NCBI GenBank assembly: GCA_903893215.1
Contig: CAITLJ010000021.1
Location: 1-64,000 of the forward strand
Origin: an uncultured Ferrovum sp.
Lineage (GTDB): Bacteria; Pseudomonadota; Gammaproteobacteria; Burkholderiales; Ferrovaceae
Length of the DNA: 64,000 nt
Reading direction: 5' to 3'
Shown: positions 9,659-19,162 of the stretch, piece by piece
Layout of the letters: every line of letters begins with the position of its first letter
Position numbering within the stretch: the first letter of the stretch is position 1
Translations under genes and position numbers: made by a program
The notes under the pieces: model-generated
Database searches by the model: none
What the model was told of the DNA's origin: nothing
The model's input: only the letters and a program-made list of their open reading frames with translations

Positions 9659-10548
9659 ACCCAGTCGCGTTCCACCAGGAATTCGCTATACAGCGCGGCC
9701 TCGGGCGAGCCCGCTTCCGGCTGCCAGTCATAGCGCCACTTCACGATGGGCGGCATGCTCATCAGGATCGACTCGGTGCGGCCGCCCGATTGCAGGCCAA
9801 ACAGGGTCCCACGGTCGAACACCAGGTTGAATTCCACGTAGCGACCGCGCCGATAGGCCTGAAAGTCCCGCTCGCGCTCTCCATAGGGGGTGTCACGGCG
9901 CCGCTCCACGATCGGCGCGTAAGCCGGCAGGAAATGGTCACCTACGCTTTTCCAGAGCGCAAAGGCGTGCTCGAAGCCCCCTTCGCTGAAGTCATCGAAG
10001 AAGATGCCTCCCACCCCGCGCGGCTCCTGCCGATGCTTGAGGAAAAAGTACTCGTCACACCACGTCTTGAAGGCAGCGTGATGGTCGCCAAAGGGGCTGA
10101 GCGCATCCTTGCAGGTCTGGTGAAAGTGCTGCGCGTCTTCCGCCTGCCCATAATAGGGGGTGAGATCCATGCCGCCGCCAAACCACCAGACCGGCGCCTC
10201 GCCTTCCCGCGTGGCGGCAAAAAACCGCACGTTCATGTGCACGGTGGGAACGTGGGGATTGCGCGGATGAAACACCAGCGACACGCCAAGCGCCTCGAAG
10301 CCGCGCCCGGCCAGCTGCGGACGGCTGGCCGAGGCCGAGGGCGGCAGGCTGGCGCCACGCACATGCGAGAAATTCACCCCGCCGCGTTCCAGCAGCGCGC
10401 CCTCCTCGATCAGCGTGCTGACACCGCCACCGCCTTCCGGGCGGTCCCAGCTGTCACGGCGGAAGGTACCTCCATCGAGCTGTTCCATGCGCGCCACGAT
10501 GCGGTCTTGCAGGTCGAGCAGATAGCTCCGGATGGCCTCGATGTTCAT
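9655..10548 (-). CDS. hemF: Oxygen-dependent coproporphyrinogen III oxidase
   Basis: HemF converts coproporphyrinogen III to protoporphyrinogen IX using O2 in heme synthesis. Family marks are [16 protein letters not shown] near residue 92, [14 protein letters not shown] near 124 (catalytic Asp), [10 protein letters not shown] near 158, GVGGIFFDD and [19 protein letters not shown] near the end. ATG 10548 is preceded by AAGGA and gives the usual length of 297 residues; the longer open frame upstream is not supported. HemJ, the next heme step, is encoded at 44509-44943. Confidence 0.96.
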   Translation of the reverse strand: MNIEAIRSYLLDLQDRIVARMEQLDGGTFRRDSWDRPEGGGGVSTLIEEGALLERGGVNFSHVRGASLPPSASASRPQLAGRGFEALGVSLVFHPRNPHVPTVHMNVRFFAATREGEAPVWWFGGGMDLTPYYGQAEDAQHFHQTCKDALSPFGDHHAAFKTWCDEYFFLKHRQEPRGVGGIFFDDFSEGGFEHAFALWKSVGDHFLPAYAPIVERRRDTPYGERERDFQAYRRGRYVEFNLVFDRGTLFGLQSGGRTESILMSMPPIVKWRYDWQPEAGSPEAALYSEFLVERDWV

Positions 10549-10592
10549 GCACGGTCCTTGTGTGGTGGTCCCTGCATTATATGGCGGGCCGC

Positions 10593-11153
10593 TCAGGCGC
10601 GCAGGATTCGGCCACTGCGCAGGTCGGCAATCGTGGAAGCGCGCGCACCGCGCTGGCAACGCCCGGGCAGCACGCGCACCCGCGCCCCGAACATACGCCT
10701 TACCTGACGTGCCGTACGGGCAGGTTTTTGTCCGCTGCGATTGGCACTGGTCGAGACCAGCGCCATACCCAACCGGCGGCATAAGCGCTGCACCGGCGGA
10801 TAGTCGTCGACGCGCACGGCCAGCTGATGATGCCGGCCACGCAGCAGAAAGGGGGCGCGACGGGTTGCGGGCACCAGCCAGGTCCAGTGCCCGGGCCAGC
10901 GCTGTTCAGCGCGCTGCTGCAAGTCGGCCGACAGAGGCTGGACCAATCCGCGCAGGCGGCTCAGCCGGTCGGCCACCACGATCAGCCCCTTGTGCAAGGG
11001 ACGCCGCTTCAGCGCCACCAGCCGACGCAGTGCCGGCACGTGGGTGGGCAGGCAACCGAGACCGAAGCTGCCGCGGGTGGCACAGGCGATCAGTCCGCCG
11101 CGCCGCAGATGGGCAGCAAGGCCTCGCAGCGCCGGCCCGCGGCCACCCTGCAC
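10593..11153 (-). CDS. tsaC: L-threonylcarbamoyladenylate synthase family (TsaC/YrdC/Sua5), divergent
   Basis: TsaC makes threonylcarbamoyl-AMP from Thr, bicarbonate and ATP for the t6A37 modification of ANN-decoding tRNAs. The 186 residues cover a single YrdC domain. [15 protein letters not shown] near residue 56 (KR-x-K binding residues) and [10 protein letters not shown] near 130 are conserved. The N-terminal PTE-xxxGLGC motif reads [10 protein letters not shown], which replaces the usual Pro and Glu. The GTG start at 11153 was chosen by family alignment; it is 10 nt after the purD stop. It could be the essential TsaC or a YrdC/YciO-like paralogue. Confidence 0.82.
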   Translation of the reverse strand: MQGGRGPALRGLAAHLRRGGLIACATRGSFGLGCLPTHVPALRRLVALKRRPLHKGLIVVADRLSRLRGLVQPLSADLQQRAEQRWPGHWTWLVPATRRAPFLLRGRHHQLAVRVDDYPPVQRLCRRLGMALVSTSANRSGQKPARTARQVRRMFGARVRVLPGRCQRGARASTIADLRSGRILRA

Positions 11154-11163
11154 GGCGGGTCGC

Positions 11164-12441
11164 TCAGTGACGGACCGGCGCTGCCAGGGCGCGCCAGCCG
11201 ATGTCGGTACGCATCTGGCGCCCGGCAAAGCGGATGCCCTCGGCACGCTCATAAGCGCGCCCGCGCGCCTGCTTGAGCATGTCGCCCAGCGCAGTGACGC
11301 ACAGTACCCGTCCGCCCGCTGTCTGCACTGCACCGTCCACCAGGCGGGTACCAGCATGAAATACCCGGGTGGTCTCCGTGTCCACGCCCAGTCCGTCGAT
11401 CACGTCGCCGCTGCGCGGCGTACCCGGATAGTTGGCCGCTGCCAGCACCACGCCCAGTGCGGTGCGGCGATCCCATTCCGCTTCCACCTGATCGAGCGTG
11501 CCATCAATCGCGTGATCGAGCAGTACCGTCAGATCGCTCTTCAGGCGCATCATGATCGGCTGGGTTTCGGGGTCGCCCATGCGGCAGTTGAATTCCAGCG
11601 TGGACGGGTTGCCCTGGGCATCGATCATCACGCCGGCGTAAAGGAAGCCGGTGTAGGGCAAGCCTTCCCTGGCCATACCCTGCACGGTGGGCTGGATGAT
11701 CTCGCGCATGATGCGGCCATGCAGCGCCGGGGTCACCACCGGGGCCGGCGAATACGCGCCCATGCCACCGGTGTTGGGACCCTGGTCGCCATCGAGCAGG
11801 CGCTTGTGGTCCTGGCTGCTGGCCAGGGCCAGCACATGTTGTCCGTCCACCATCACGATGAAGCTGGCCTCTTCGCCAGCCAGAAACTGCTCGATCACCA
11901 CGCGCGAACCGGCACCGCCCAGGCTGCCACCCAGCATATCGTCGACGGCGCGATGCGCCTCCTCCAGCGTCATCGCCACCACCACGCCCTTGCCGGCGGC
12001 CAGGCCATCCGCCTTGATCACGATCGGAGCACCTTCGGCATCAATGTAGGCATGTGCCGGCGCAGCGTGTTCAAACGTGCTGGAGCGCGCCGTGGGAATG
12101 CCATGGCGCAGCATGAACTGCTTGGCAAAGTCCTTCGACCCCTCCAGCCGGGCAGCCGCCTGGGTAGGACCGAAAACACGCAGTCCGGCGGCACGGAAGG
12201 CGTCCACCACGCCTGCGGCGAGCGGGGCTTCCGGACCCACCACAGTAAGATGGACCGCTTCCTGCTGCGCAATACGCACCCAGTCGGCAACCGTCTCGCC
12301 CGGCACGTTGAGCATGTCCGGATCGTTGGCAGTACCGCCGTTACCCGGCGAAACCAGCACGCGCGAAACGCGGGGCGACTGGGCCAGACGCCAGGCGAGG
12401 GCATGTTCGCGCCCACCGCTACCAATCACCAGAACTTTCAT
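11164..12441 (-). CDS. purD: Phosphoribosylamine-glycine ligase (GAR synthetase)
   Basis: PurD joins glycine to phosphoribosylamine with ATP, the second step of de novo purine synthesis. The 425-residue length is normal. VIGSGGREHALAW opens the protein, the ATP-grasp core follows with VIKADGLAAGKGV near 137, and NPSTLEFNCRMGDPETQ near 281 binds metal. It lies 39 nt downstream of purH on the same strand. Confidence 0.97.
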   Translation of the reverse strand: MKVLVIGSGGREHALAWRLAQSPRVSRVLVSPGNGGTANDPDMLNVPGETVADWVRIAQQEAVHLTVVGPEAPLAAGVVDAFRAAGLRVFGPTQAAARLEGSKDFAKQFMLRHGIPTARSSTFEHAAPAHAYIDAEGAPIVIKADGLAAGKGVVVAMTLEEAHRAVDDMLGGSLGGAGSRVVIEQFLAGEEASFIVMVDGQHVLALASSQDHKRLLDGDQGPNTGGMGAYSPAPVVTPALHGRIMREIIQPTVQGMAREGLPYTGFLYAGVMIDAQGNPSTLEFNCRMGDPETQPIMMRLKSDLTVLLDHAIDGTLDQVEAEWDRRTALGVVLAAANYPGTPRSGDVIDGLGVDTETTRVFHAGTRLVDGAVQTAGGRVLCVTALGDMLKQARGRAYERAEGIRFAGRQMRTDIGWRALAAPVRH

Positions 12442-12480
12442 ATTGCGAATCCTGCGAAAAACTTGAGAAAACGATCCGGT

Positions 12481-14031
12481 TCAGTGACGGAAATGCCTTA
12501 CCCCGGTCAGCACCATGGCCATGCCGTGTTCATTGGCAGCCGCCACCACCTCGGCATCACGCAGGCTGCCCCCGGGTTGCACGATGGCGACCGCGCCGGC
12601 AGCCGCGATCACGTCGACGCCATCCCGGAACGGAAAAAACGCGTCCGACGCGCATACCGAACCCGAGAGGGAAAGCCCGGCATCCTGCGCCTTGCGCGTG
12701 GCGATCCGGGTGCTGTCCACCCGGCTCATCTGGCCGGCGCCCACGCCGAGGGTACGTCCACCCGCGCAGAACACCACTGCATTCGATTTGACGAATTGCG
12801 CCACGTGCGCGGCAAAGTGAAGGTCGGCCAGTTGCGAGGCATCGGGCGCGCGCGCGGTGACCACCTTGAATTCGGACGTGCTCGCCAGGTCGGGCGACTG
12901 CATCAGCAGGCCACCGCCCACCCGTTTGTATTCCCAGGCGTTGGCCCCCCCTGCCAGCGCCACTTCCAGCACACGCACATTGCCCTTGGTGCGGAAGCGC
13001 TCAAGCGCTTCGGGGCTGTAGGCCGGCGCGATCACCACTTCGGCAAACTGCCCGGTGACGGCTTCGGCAGCGGCCAGGTCGACCGCGCGATTGAAGGCAA
13101 TGATGCCGCCAAACGCGGAGGTGGTGTCCGTGGCAAAGGCACGCGCGTAAGCCTCGAGTGGCGATTCGCCCAGCGCCACGCCGCAGGGATTGGCATGCTT
13201 GACGATCACGCAGGCGGTATCCGCCAGACCACGCACGCACTCCCAGGCTGCATCCGAGTCCGCAATGTTGTTGTAGGACAATTCCTTGCCCTGATGCTGC
13301 CGCCAACTGGCCAGGGTGCCCGGCGCAGGATTTGCATCGCGGTAGAACGCCGCCTGCTGATGCGGGTTTTCCCCGTAGCGCAGGGACTGCGCCTTGACGA
13401 AGTGCAGGTGCAGACGCGGCGGAAACGGTGCCTCTTCGGGCTGCGCCTGCAGGGCCAGCCAGTCGGCAATCGCGCCATCATATTCGGCAGTATGGGCATA
13501 GGCCTTGCACGCCAGCCGGAAGCGCGTGGCAAACGACACCGCAGCGGCCTGCTCGGCCATTTCCTGCAGCACCTGCGCATAATCGGACGGATCGGTCAGC
13601 ACCACCACGTGGCGGTGGTTTTTGGCAGCCGAGCGCACCATGGCCGGGCCGCCGATGTCGATGTTCTCGATCGCGTCTTCCAGCGTGCAGCCCGGCTTGG
13701 CGATGGTTTCGCGGAACGGGTAAAGGTTGACGGCAATCAGGTCGATCGGCGCGATGGCGTGTTCGGCCATGGCAGCCACGTGCCCCGGATGATCGCGGCG
13801 GCCCAGCAGGCCACCGTGGATCATCGGGTGCAGGGTCTTGACGCGCCCGTCGAGCATTTCCGGAAATCCGGTGTGCTCGGACACTTCAGTGACCGGGATA
13901 CCGGCCTCGCGCAGGCTGCGCGCGGTGCCTCCGGTGGACAACAGCGCCACCCCCATGCTGTGCAGGGCGCGGGCAAAATCGACAATACCGGTTTTATCGG
14001 AGACGCTGAGCAGCGCACGCTGGATGGACAT
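12481..14031 (-). CDS. purH: Bifunctional AICAR transformylase / IMP cyclohydrolase
   Basis: PurH performs the last two steps to IMP. The 516-residue protein has the MGS-like cyclohydrolase domain first ([13 protein letters not shown] near residue 34, [11 protein letters not shown] near 60). The transformylase domain follows, with [12 protein letters not shown] (catalytic Lys and His, near 268) and KSNAVVFC near 400. [10 protein letters not shown] near 450 is typical. The fis stop is only four bases upstream of its start, so it belongs to the dusB-fis transcript. Confidence 0.97.
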   Translation of the reverse strand: MSIQRALLSVSDKTGIVDFARALHSMGVALLSTGGTARSLREAGIPVTEVSEHTGFPEMLDGRVKTLHPMIHGGLLGRRDHPGHVAAMAEHAIAPIDLIAVNLYPFRETIAKPGCTLEDAIENIDIGGPAMVRSAAKNHRHVVVLTDPSDYAQVLQEMAEQAAAVSFATRFRLACKAYAHTAEYDGAIADWLALQAQPEEAPFPPRLHLHFVKAQSLRYGENPHQQAAFYRDANPAPGTLASWRQHQGKELSYNNIADSDAAWECVRGLADTACVIVKHANPCGVALGESPLEAYARAFATDTTSAFGGIIAFNRAVDLAAAEAVTGQFAEVVIAPAYSPEALERFRTKGNVRVLEVALAGGANAWEYKRVGGGLLMQSPDLASTSEFKVVTARAPDASQLADLHFAAHVAQFVKSNAVVFCAGGRTLGVGAGQMSRVDSTRIATRKAQDAGLSLSGSVCASDAFFPFRDGVDVIAAAGAVAIVQPGGSLRDAEVVAAANEHGMAMVLTGVRHFRH

Positions 14032-14035
14032 CGGA

Positions 14036-14287
14036 TCAGGTTCCTTCGATCAGGCCGTACTGCTGCAGTTTCTTGCGCAGGGTGTTGCGGTTCATGCCGA
14101 GAATTTCGGCGGCACGCGTCTGGTTGCCCTGCGTGTGATCGAGGATCACTTCCAGCAGCGGCCTTTCCATGCTGGCCAGCACCATATCGTAAATGGCACC
14201 GGGCTTTTCGCCATCCAGCAACCGCAGATAGTCGCCGACTGCACGTCGCACGGCGCCGCACAGCTCACTTTCCTTGCGCAGGGTCAT
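14036..14287 (-). CDS. fis: Fis-family nucleoid-associated DNA-binding protein
   Basis: The 83-residue protein has the Fis C-terminal helix-turn-helix, [20 protein letters not shown] (residues about 54-73), preceded by the dimerisation helices. Fis bends DNA and activates rRNA, tRNA and growth-phase genes. It overlaps dusB by ATGA, the conserved dusB-fis arrangement known from enterobacteria, and is followed closely by purH. Confidence 0.93.
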   Translation of the reverse strand: MTLRKESELCGAVRRAVGDYLRLLDGEKPGAIYDMVLASMERPLLEVILDHTQGNQTRAAEILGMNRNTLRKKLQQYGLIEGT

Positions 14288-15327
14288 GCTGCCAGCGACT
14301 CGGCGTTGTCGTCTCCGGCCTCGCCGTCTTCGGCGGGGACATACGCAAGGCGCGAGTCCACCTCGGCCAGCGTGTCAAAGAACTGGCTGATCGCCTGGTA
14401 TTGCGCCTCGGCGGTTGGCAGCAGGTTCATGTCCCGGCGGAACGCGGCGGAGCCGACCAGGCCCTTGGTGTACCAGCTGATGTGCTTGCGCGCCACCTTG
14501 GCACCGCGCTCGGGACCATAGAACTCGTGCAGGTCGATCAGGTGCGCCAGCATCACGCGGCGAATCTCTTCCACTTCTGGCGGCGGCAGGTGACTGCCAG
14601 TGGCCAGAAAATGCTCGATCTCGCGAAAGATCCACGGCCGCCCCTGCGCAGCCCGGCCGATCATGACGGCATCTGCCCCGGTCACTTCCAGCACGTATCT
14701 GGCTTTTTCTGGCGACGTGATGTCGCCATTGGCAATGATCGGAATACCCACCGCGGCCTTCACGGCGGCGATGGTTTCGTATTCGGCATCGCCGGTGTAG
14801 CCGCAGGCGCGGGTGCGCCCGTGGATGGCCAGCGCCTGGATGCCACTGGCTTCGGCGATGCGCGCCACCGAGATCGCATTCTTGTGGCTGCGGTCCCAGC
14901 CGGTGCGGATCTTGAGAGTGACGGGAATGTTCACTGCCCCAACCACCGCCTCCAGGATCTGCTGCACCAGCGGCTCGTTCTGCAGCAGCGCCGAACCGGC
15001 CATCACATTGCACACCTTCTTGGCGGGGCAGCCCATGTTGATGTCGATGATCTGCGCGCCCTGATCGGCGTTGTACTTTGCGGCCTCGGCCATCATCTTC
15101 GGGTCGGCCCCGGCAATCTGCACCGACTTGGGCTCGACTTCGCCAGTGTGATCGGCGCGCCGACGGGTTTTTTCCGAACCCCACAGCAGGGAATTGCTCG
15201 CCACCATTTCGGACACGGCCATGCCGGCGCCCATCTGTTTGCAGAGCTGTCGGAAAGGCCGGTCGGTGACCCCCGCCATGGGGGCTACGACCAGATTATT
15301 CCTGAGTACGTAAGGTCCGATTTTCAT
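14284..15327 (-). CDS. dusB: tRNA-dihydrouridine synthase B
   Basis: This FMN enzyme reduces uridines of the tRNA D loop. The 347-residue protein shows APMAGVTDRPFRQLC near residue 15, INMGCPAKKVCN near 97 with the catalytic Cys, TLKIRTGW near 137 and ALAIHGRTR near 165. Gly-rich FMN phosphate-binding turns follow, ending in MIGRAAQGRPW near 222. The C terminus has an acidic extension of about 20 residues. It is the first gene of the dusB-fis-purH string. Confidence 0.95.
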   Translation of the reverse strand: MKIGPYVLRNNLVVAPMAGVTDRPFRQLCKQMGAGMAVSEMVASNSLLWGSEKTRRRADHTGEVEPKSVQIAGADPKMMAEAAKYNADQGAQIIDINMGCPAKKVCNVMAGSALLQNEPLVQQILEAVVGAVNIPVTLKIRTGWDRSHKNAISVARIAEASGIQALAIHGRTRACGYTGDAEYETIAAVKAAVGIPIIANGDITSPEKARYVLEVTGADAVMIGRAAQGRPWIFREIEHFLATGSHLPPPEVEEIRRVMLAHLIDLHEFYGPERGAKVARKHISWYTKGLVGSAAFRRDMNLLPTAEAQYQAISQFFDTLAEVDSRLAYVPAEDGEAGDDNAESLAA

Positions 15328-15378
15328 GGCGGTTTGGGCGCTTTCGCGGCGAATGCGCGAACGATGGCAAAGAGCGCG

Positions 15379-15437
15379 ATTTTAACCCAAACGCAGGGGA
15401 CTGAGATAGCCAATCAAAGCGCAATTTCAGCCAATCA
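15379..15437 (-). promoter_or_regulatory. Candidate dusB-fis-purH promoter region with paired 9-bp direct repeats
   Basis: On the minus strand a -10-like TAAAAT (15384-15379) is preceded by two perfect direct repeats TGATTGGCT (15437-15429 and 15416-15408). They are 21 bp apart, two helical turns, and end next to the expected -35 position. There is no good -35 hexamer, which would suit an activator-dependent promoter. This is inference from layout. Confidence 0.35.
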
Positions 15438-15486
15438 TCGGCGTCAGGAACGCCGTGCCCGACGCGCCCGCGCCGACGCCCGCAGC

Positions 15487-18309
15487 TCAGTGCGCCTGCT
15501 CCCAGTTCGGTCCGGTGCCAACCTCCACCAGCAGCGGCACCTGCAGCTGCGCCACATTGCACATCAGACCGGGCAGCTCGGCCTGCACCCGCGCAAGCTC
15601 ACCTGCCGGCACCTGCAGCACCAGTTCATCGTGCACCTGCATCACCAGCAGCGTGGCCAGGTCTTCACGCACCAGCCAGTCCTGCACCGCAATCATGGCC
15701 AGCTTGATCAGGTCCGCCGCCGTCCCCTGCATCGGCGCATTGATTGCCGCACGCTCGGCACCTTGCCGCCGACCCGGACTGCCGCTGGCAATCTCGGGCA
15801 ACCACAGGCGTCGGCCAAACACGGTTTCGACATAGCCTTGCGCCTTGGCCTGGGCGCGGGTGCGCTCCATATAGGCGGCAACCCCGGGATAGCGGGCAAA
15901 ATAACGATCGATGTAGGACTGCGCCGCCGTGCGGTCGATGTTCAGGTTCTGCGCCAATCCGAAGGCCGACATGCCATAGATCAGGCCAAAATTGATCACC
16001 TTGGCCACGCGCCGCTGGTCATCCATCACGTCTTCGCGGGCCATCGAAAAGATCTCCGCTGCCGTGGCACGGTGGACATCCTCCCCGGCTGCAAAGGCCT
16101 GCAACAGGCCAGCGTCCGACGACAGATGCGCCATGATGCGCAGCTCGATCTGCGAATAGTCGGCCGACACGATGTGATGACCCGCAGGTGCGATGAAGGC
16201 TTCGCGGATGCGGCGCCCTTCGGCGGTGCGCACCGGAATGTTCTGCAGGTTGGGATCGCTGCTGGACAGCCGTCCGGTCACCGCCACCGCCTGCGCATAG
16301 TGGGTGTGCACGCGACCAGTACGTGCATTCACCATACGGGGCAATTTGTCGGCGTAGGTCGACTTGAGCTTCTGCAAGCCACGGTATTCCAGGATGAAGC
16401 GCGGCAGGGGATGGTCGAGGGCCAGTTGCTGCAGCACGTCTTCATCGGTGGAAGGTGCCCCGCCTGGAGTCTTCTTGATCACCGGCAGGCCCTGCGTGCC
16501 GAACAGGAGCTCCTGCAACTGCTTGGTCGATCCGAGATTGAACGGCCGCCCGGCTGCCTCGTGGGCCGACCGCTCGGCCGCCAGCATCTTGTGACCCAGT
16601 TCGGCGCCCTGCACCTCCAGCAAGGCACTGTCGATCGCAACACCGTTGCGCTCCATCTGCCAGAGCACCTGGGCCGCCGGCATCTCGATGGCGCGATAGA
16701 CATGCTCCAGCGCTGGCAGCGCAGCCACTTGCGGACGCAGCGCATGATGCAATTGCAGGGTGATGTCGGCATCTTCGGCGGCATATTCACAGGCCCGCTC
16801 CAGGTCCACCTGATCAAAGCAGATCTGGTGCGCCCCCTTGCCCGCGACCGCTTCAAAAGGAATCGTGCTGACCGCCAGATGACGCCGCGCCAGACTGTCC
16901 ATGTCGTGACTGCGATGACTCTCCAGCACATAGGACTGCAGCAGGGTGTCGTCGGTGATGCCACGCAGTGTCACGCCATGGTTGGCGAAGATGTGCTGGT
17001 CGTACTTGAGGTGCTGCCCCACTTTGGGGTGCTCCGCACTCTCCAGCCAGGGACGCAGGCGTTCCAGCACGTGGGTGCGCGACAGTTGCACCGGTGCGCC
17101 GGCGTAAACGTGTGCCAGCGGAATATAAGCCGCCTCCCCCGCTGCCACAGCGAGCGAAATACCCACCAGCTGCGCATTCATTGGCTCGAGCGAGGTGGTC
17201 TCGGTATCCAGGCAGGTGAGTTCGGCGGCGGTGACGCGTGCCAGCCAATCCTCCAGTGCGGCCTCGGTGAGCACCAGCGCGTACTTTCCGCTGGCGCGCT
17301 GCGCAACTGCGTCATGTTGCAGGTCGCCGGTGGGCAGCAGGGTGCTGGTGTCCGCCCCCGGCACGCCGCCTGCAACCGTAGCCGCAGTGCCGGGCTGACC
17401 GGCCCGGTCGCCACTGCTGCCGGAAGCAGCCTGGCCACCGGCACCTGAGGCTGGTGCGCGCGCGCCGCCGGCCGTGTCGCGCAGCCAGCTTTTCAGCTCG
17501 TAGCGATCGAGCAATGCCGCGATCGCCTCAGGATCGGGTTCTCCGTGACGCAACTGGTCGGGCTGCACGTCCAGCGCGAGGTCGCACTTGATGGTGAGCA
17601 GGCGACGGGCCTGCGGCAGCCAGTCCAGCGCGTCGCGCAGGTGCTGGCCGACCGCACCGCCGATATCGGGCGCCGCAGCCATGATGGCATCCAGCGAGCC
17701 GTGGGTTTGCAGCCACTTCAATGCGGTCTTTGGCCCCACCTTGTGGACGCCCGGCACGTTGTCCACCGCGTCGCCGATCAGGGTAAGGTAATCCAGGAAC
17801 TGCGCCGGCGGCAGGCCATATTTTGCCTCCGCTGCCGCCGGATCCATTGCCTCATTGCTCATGGTGTTGATCAGATGCACCTGCGGCGTAACCAGCTGCA
17901 CCATGTCCTTGTCCCCGGTGGAGATGATGGTGTGCAGGCCGCGTACCTCGGCTTCGCGCGCCAGGGTACCGATCACATCGTCGGCTTCCACGCCCGGCAC
18001 ACACAACAGCGGCCAGCCCAGTGCGCGGATCGCCTCATGCAGGGGCGCAATCTGCACGGCCAGCTCTGGCGGCATCGGCGAGCGAGTGGCCTTGTAAGCC
18101 GGATACCATTCATCGCGAAAGGTCGGCCCGTGGGCGTCGAACACGCATGCGCTGAATTCGGGCTTATACTCCGCCAGCAGCCTGCGCAGCATGTTCAGGA
18201 CGCCGAAAATTGCGCCTGTCGGTTCGCCCTGGCGGTTGCGCAGGTCAGGCAGCGCATGAAACGCGCGATACAGATAGGACGATCCGTCCACCAACACCAG
18301 AGTGGTCAT
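15487..18309 (-). CDS. polA: DNA polymerase I
   Basis: All three activities appear present in 940 residues. The 5' nuclease domain (1 to about 290) starts LVDGSSYLYRAFHALPDL with Asp-rich metal sites and an HhH motif near VPGVHKVGPKTA. The 3'-5' exonuclease (about 345-535) has intact LDTETTS and YAAEDAD. The polymerase domain (to 940) has SADYSQIELR (motif A), RRVAKVINFGLIYGMS (motif B) and MQVHDELVLQV (motif C). A Gly/Ala-rich linker of about 45 residues joins the first two. ATG 18309 fits the family; an upstream extension in the same frame is spurious. Its start lies 16 bp from the divergent LOG-family gene. Confidence 0.97.
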   Translation of the reverse strand: MTTLVLVDGSSYLYRAFHALPDLRNRQGEPTGAIFGVLNMLRRLLAEYKPEFSACVFDAHGPTFRDEWYPAYKATRSPMPPELAVQIAPLHEAIRALGWPLLCVPGVEADDVIGTLAREAEVRGLHTIISTGDKDMVQLVTPQVHLINTMSNEAMDPAAAEAKYGLPPAQFLDYLTLIGDAVDNVPGVHKVGPKTALKWLQTHGSLDAIMAAAPDIGGAVGQHLRDALDWLPQARRLLTIKCDLALDVQPDQLRHGEPDPEAIAALLDRYELKSWLRDTAGGARAPASGAGGQAASGSSGDRAGQPGTAATVAGGVPGADTSTLLPTGDLQHDAVAQRASGKYALVLTEAALEDWLARVTAAELTCLDTETTSLEPMNAQLVGISLAVAAGEAAYIPLAHVYAGAPVQLSRTHVLERLRPWLESAEHPKVGQHLKYDQHIFANHGVTLRGITDDTLLQSYVLESHRSHDMDSLARRHLAVSTIPFEAVAGKGAHQICFDQVDLERACEYAAEDADITLQLHHALRPQVAALPALEHVYRAIEMPAAQVLWQMERNGVAIDSALLEVQGAELGHKMLAAERSAHEAAGRPFNLGSTKQLQELLFGTQGLPVIKKTPGGAPSTDEDVLQQLALDHPLPRFILEYRGLQKLKSTYADKLPRMVNARTGRVHTHYAQAVAVTGRLSSSDPNLQNIPVRTAEGRRIREAFIAPAGHHIVSADYSQIELRIMAHLSSDAGLLQAFAAGEDVHRATAAEIFSMAREDVMDDQRRVAKVINFGLIYGMSAFGLAQNLNIDRTAAQSYIDRYFARYPGVAAYMERTRAQAKAQGYVETVFGRRLWLPEIASGSPGRRQGAERAAINAPMQGTAADLIKLAMIAVQDWLVREDLATLLVMQVHDELVLQVPAGELARVQAELPGLMCNVAQLQVPLLVEVGTGPNWEQAH

Positions 18310-18325
18310 TCCGCTTCGATTCCCA

Positions 18326-19057
18326 ATGAGCCCTACCAATAAAATTCCGGCCAACATCGACCCGGGTCGCGTGGAGCACTCCGCGTACAACGCCAGAGAG
18401 TCCTGGCGCACCCTCGAAATTATGGCAGAGTTCGTCGAGGCAACCGAACGCCTCGAACGCATCCACCCTGCGGTCAGCCTGTTCGGCAGCGCGCGGATCC
18501 CCGCAGAAAGCCCATGGTATGTGCTCACCGAACAGATCGCCCGCAAGCTGTCGGATGCCGGCTTCTCGGTGATCTCCGGGGGCGGCCCCGGCCTGATGGA
18601 AGCCGCCAACCGCGGCGCGCATGCAGGCCGCTCGTCCTCGGTAGGGCTCAACATCCTTCTGCCACATGAGCAATCCGGCAACCCTTACCAGGACGTATCG
18701 CTCACCTTCAAGCATTTTTTTGCTCGCAAGGTGATGTTTGTCAAATTTGCATCGGCCTATGTGGTGATGCCAGGCGGCTTCGGCACGCTTGACGAGTTGA
18801 TGGAGGCACTTACGCTGATCCAGACCGGCAAGAGCCGTCGCATTCCCATCGTGCTGGTGGGCAGCGACTTCTGGGGCGGGCTGCTCGACTGGTTTCGCAC
18901 CACGCTGGTCCGTGAGCGTCTGATCTCGGCGGATGACCTCAATCTGGTGCAGGTGATCGACGATCCGGCCGCCATCGTGGACGCCATCTTCCGTCACTAC
19001 GAAACGCGCGGCTTCGAGCCATCTCCGGCCGAACGCGAAGCGCAGCTCAATCTGTAA
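18326..19057 (+). CDS. LOG-family protein (cytokinin riboside 5'-monophosphate phosphoribohydrolase-like)
   Basis: The 243-residue protein contains the LOG signatures GGGPGLMEAANRGA near residue 88 and MPGGFGTLDELMEAL near 150, which bind nucleotide 5'-monophosphate and carry the catalytic Arg/Glu. Family members release free base from a nucleotide monophosphate; the substrate here is unknown. ATG 18326 was chosen. A GTG at 18302 in the same frame would overlap the polA start and add eight residues. An N-terminal helix of about 50 residues precedes the Rossmann core, as in the larger bacterial LOG proteins. Confidence 0.85.
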   Translation: MSPTNKIPANIDPGRVEHSAYNARESWRTLEIMAEFVEATERLERIHPAVSLFGSARIPAESPWYVLTEQIARKLSDAGFSVISGGGPGLMEAANRGAHAGRSSSVGLNILLPHEQSGNPYQDVSLTFKHFFARKVMFVKFASAYVVMPGGFGTLDELMEALTLIQTGKSRRIPIVLVGSDFWGGLLDWFRTTLVRERLISADDLNLVQVIDDPAAIVDAIFRHYETRGFEPSPAEREAQLNL

Positions 19058-19081
19058 TATCGCCGGCGGCACGCAAGGCCT

Positions 19082-19133
19082 TATAATCGGAGGGCTTCCA
19101 GCGGATGCGCGCCCAAGCCGGGCCGTCGCATCC
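19082..19133 (+). promoter_or_regulatory. Perfect -10 box and leader hairpin before the [2Fe-2S] gene
   Basis: A consensus TATAAT (19082-19087) lies about 75 nt before the ATG at 19163, without a recognisable -35. The transcribed leader would contain an inverted repeat GGATGCG / CGCATCC (19103-19109, 19127-19133). The role of the hairpin is unknown. Confidence 0.45.
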
Positions 19134-19162
19134 AAGGTCCAACATCGCCAGGATTCGCCATC

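Noticed and set aside
10990-17448. An open frame of 2152 codons on the plus strand, antisense to tsaC, purD, purH, fis, dusB and part of polA
   Set aside because: It is antisense to six well-supported genes across several operon boundaries and shows no domain. Long antisense frames arise easily in GC-rich DNA with strong third-position bias. It has low-complexity His/Arg/Gly composition typical of such shadows.
18310-18681. N-terminal extension of about 124 residues on polA
   Set aside because: It is antisense to the LOG-family gene and has no homology pattern; MTTLVLVDGSSYLYRAFH is the standard PolA start.
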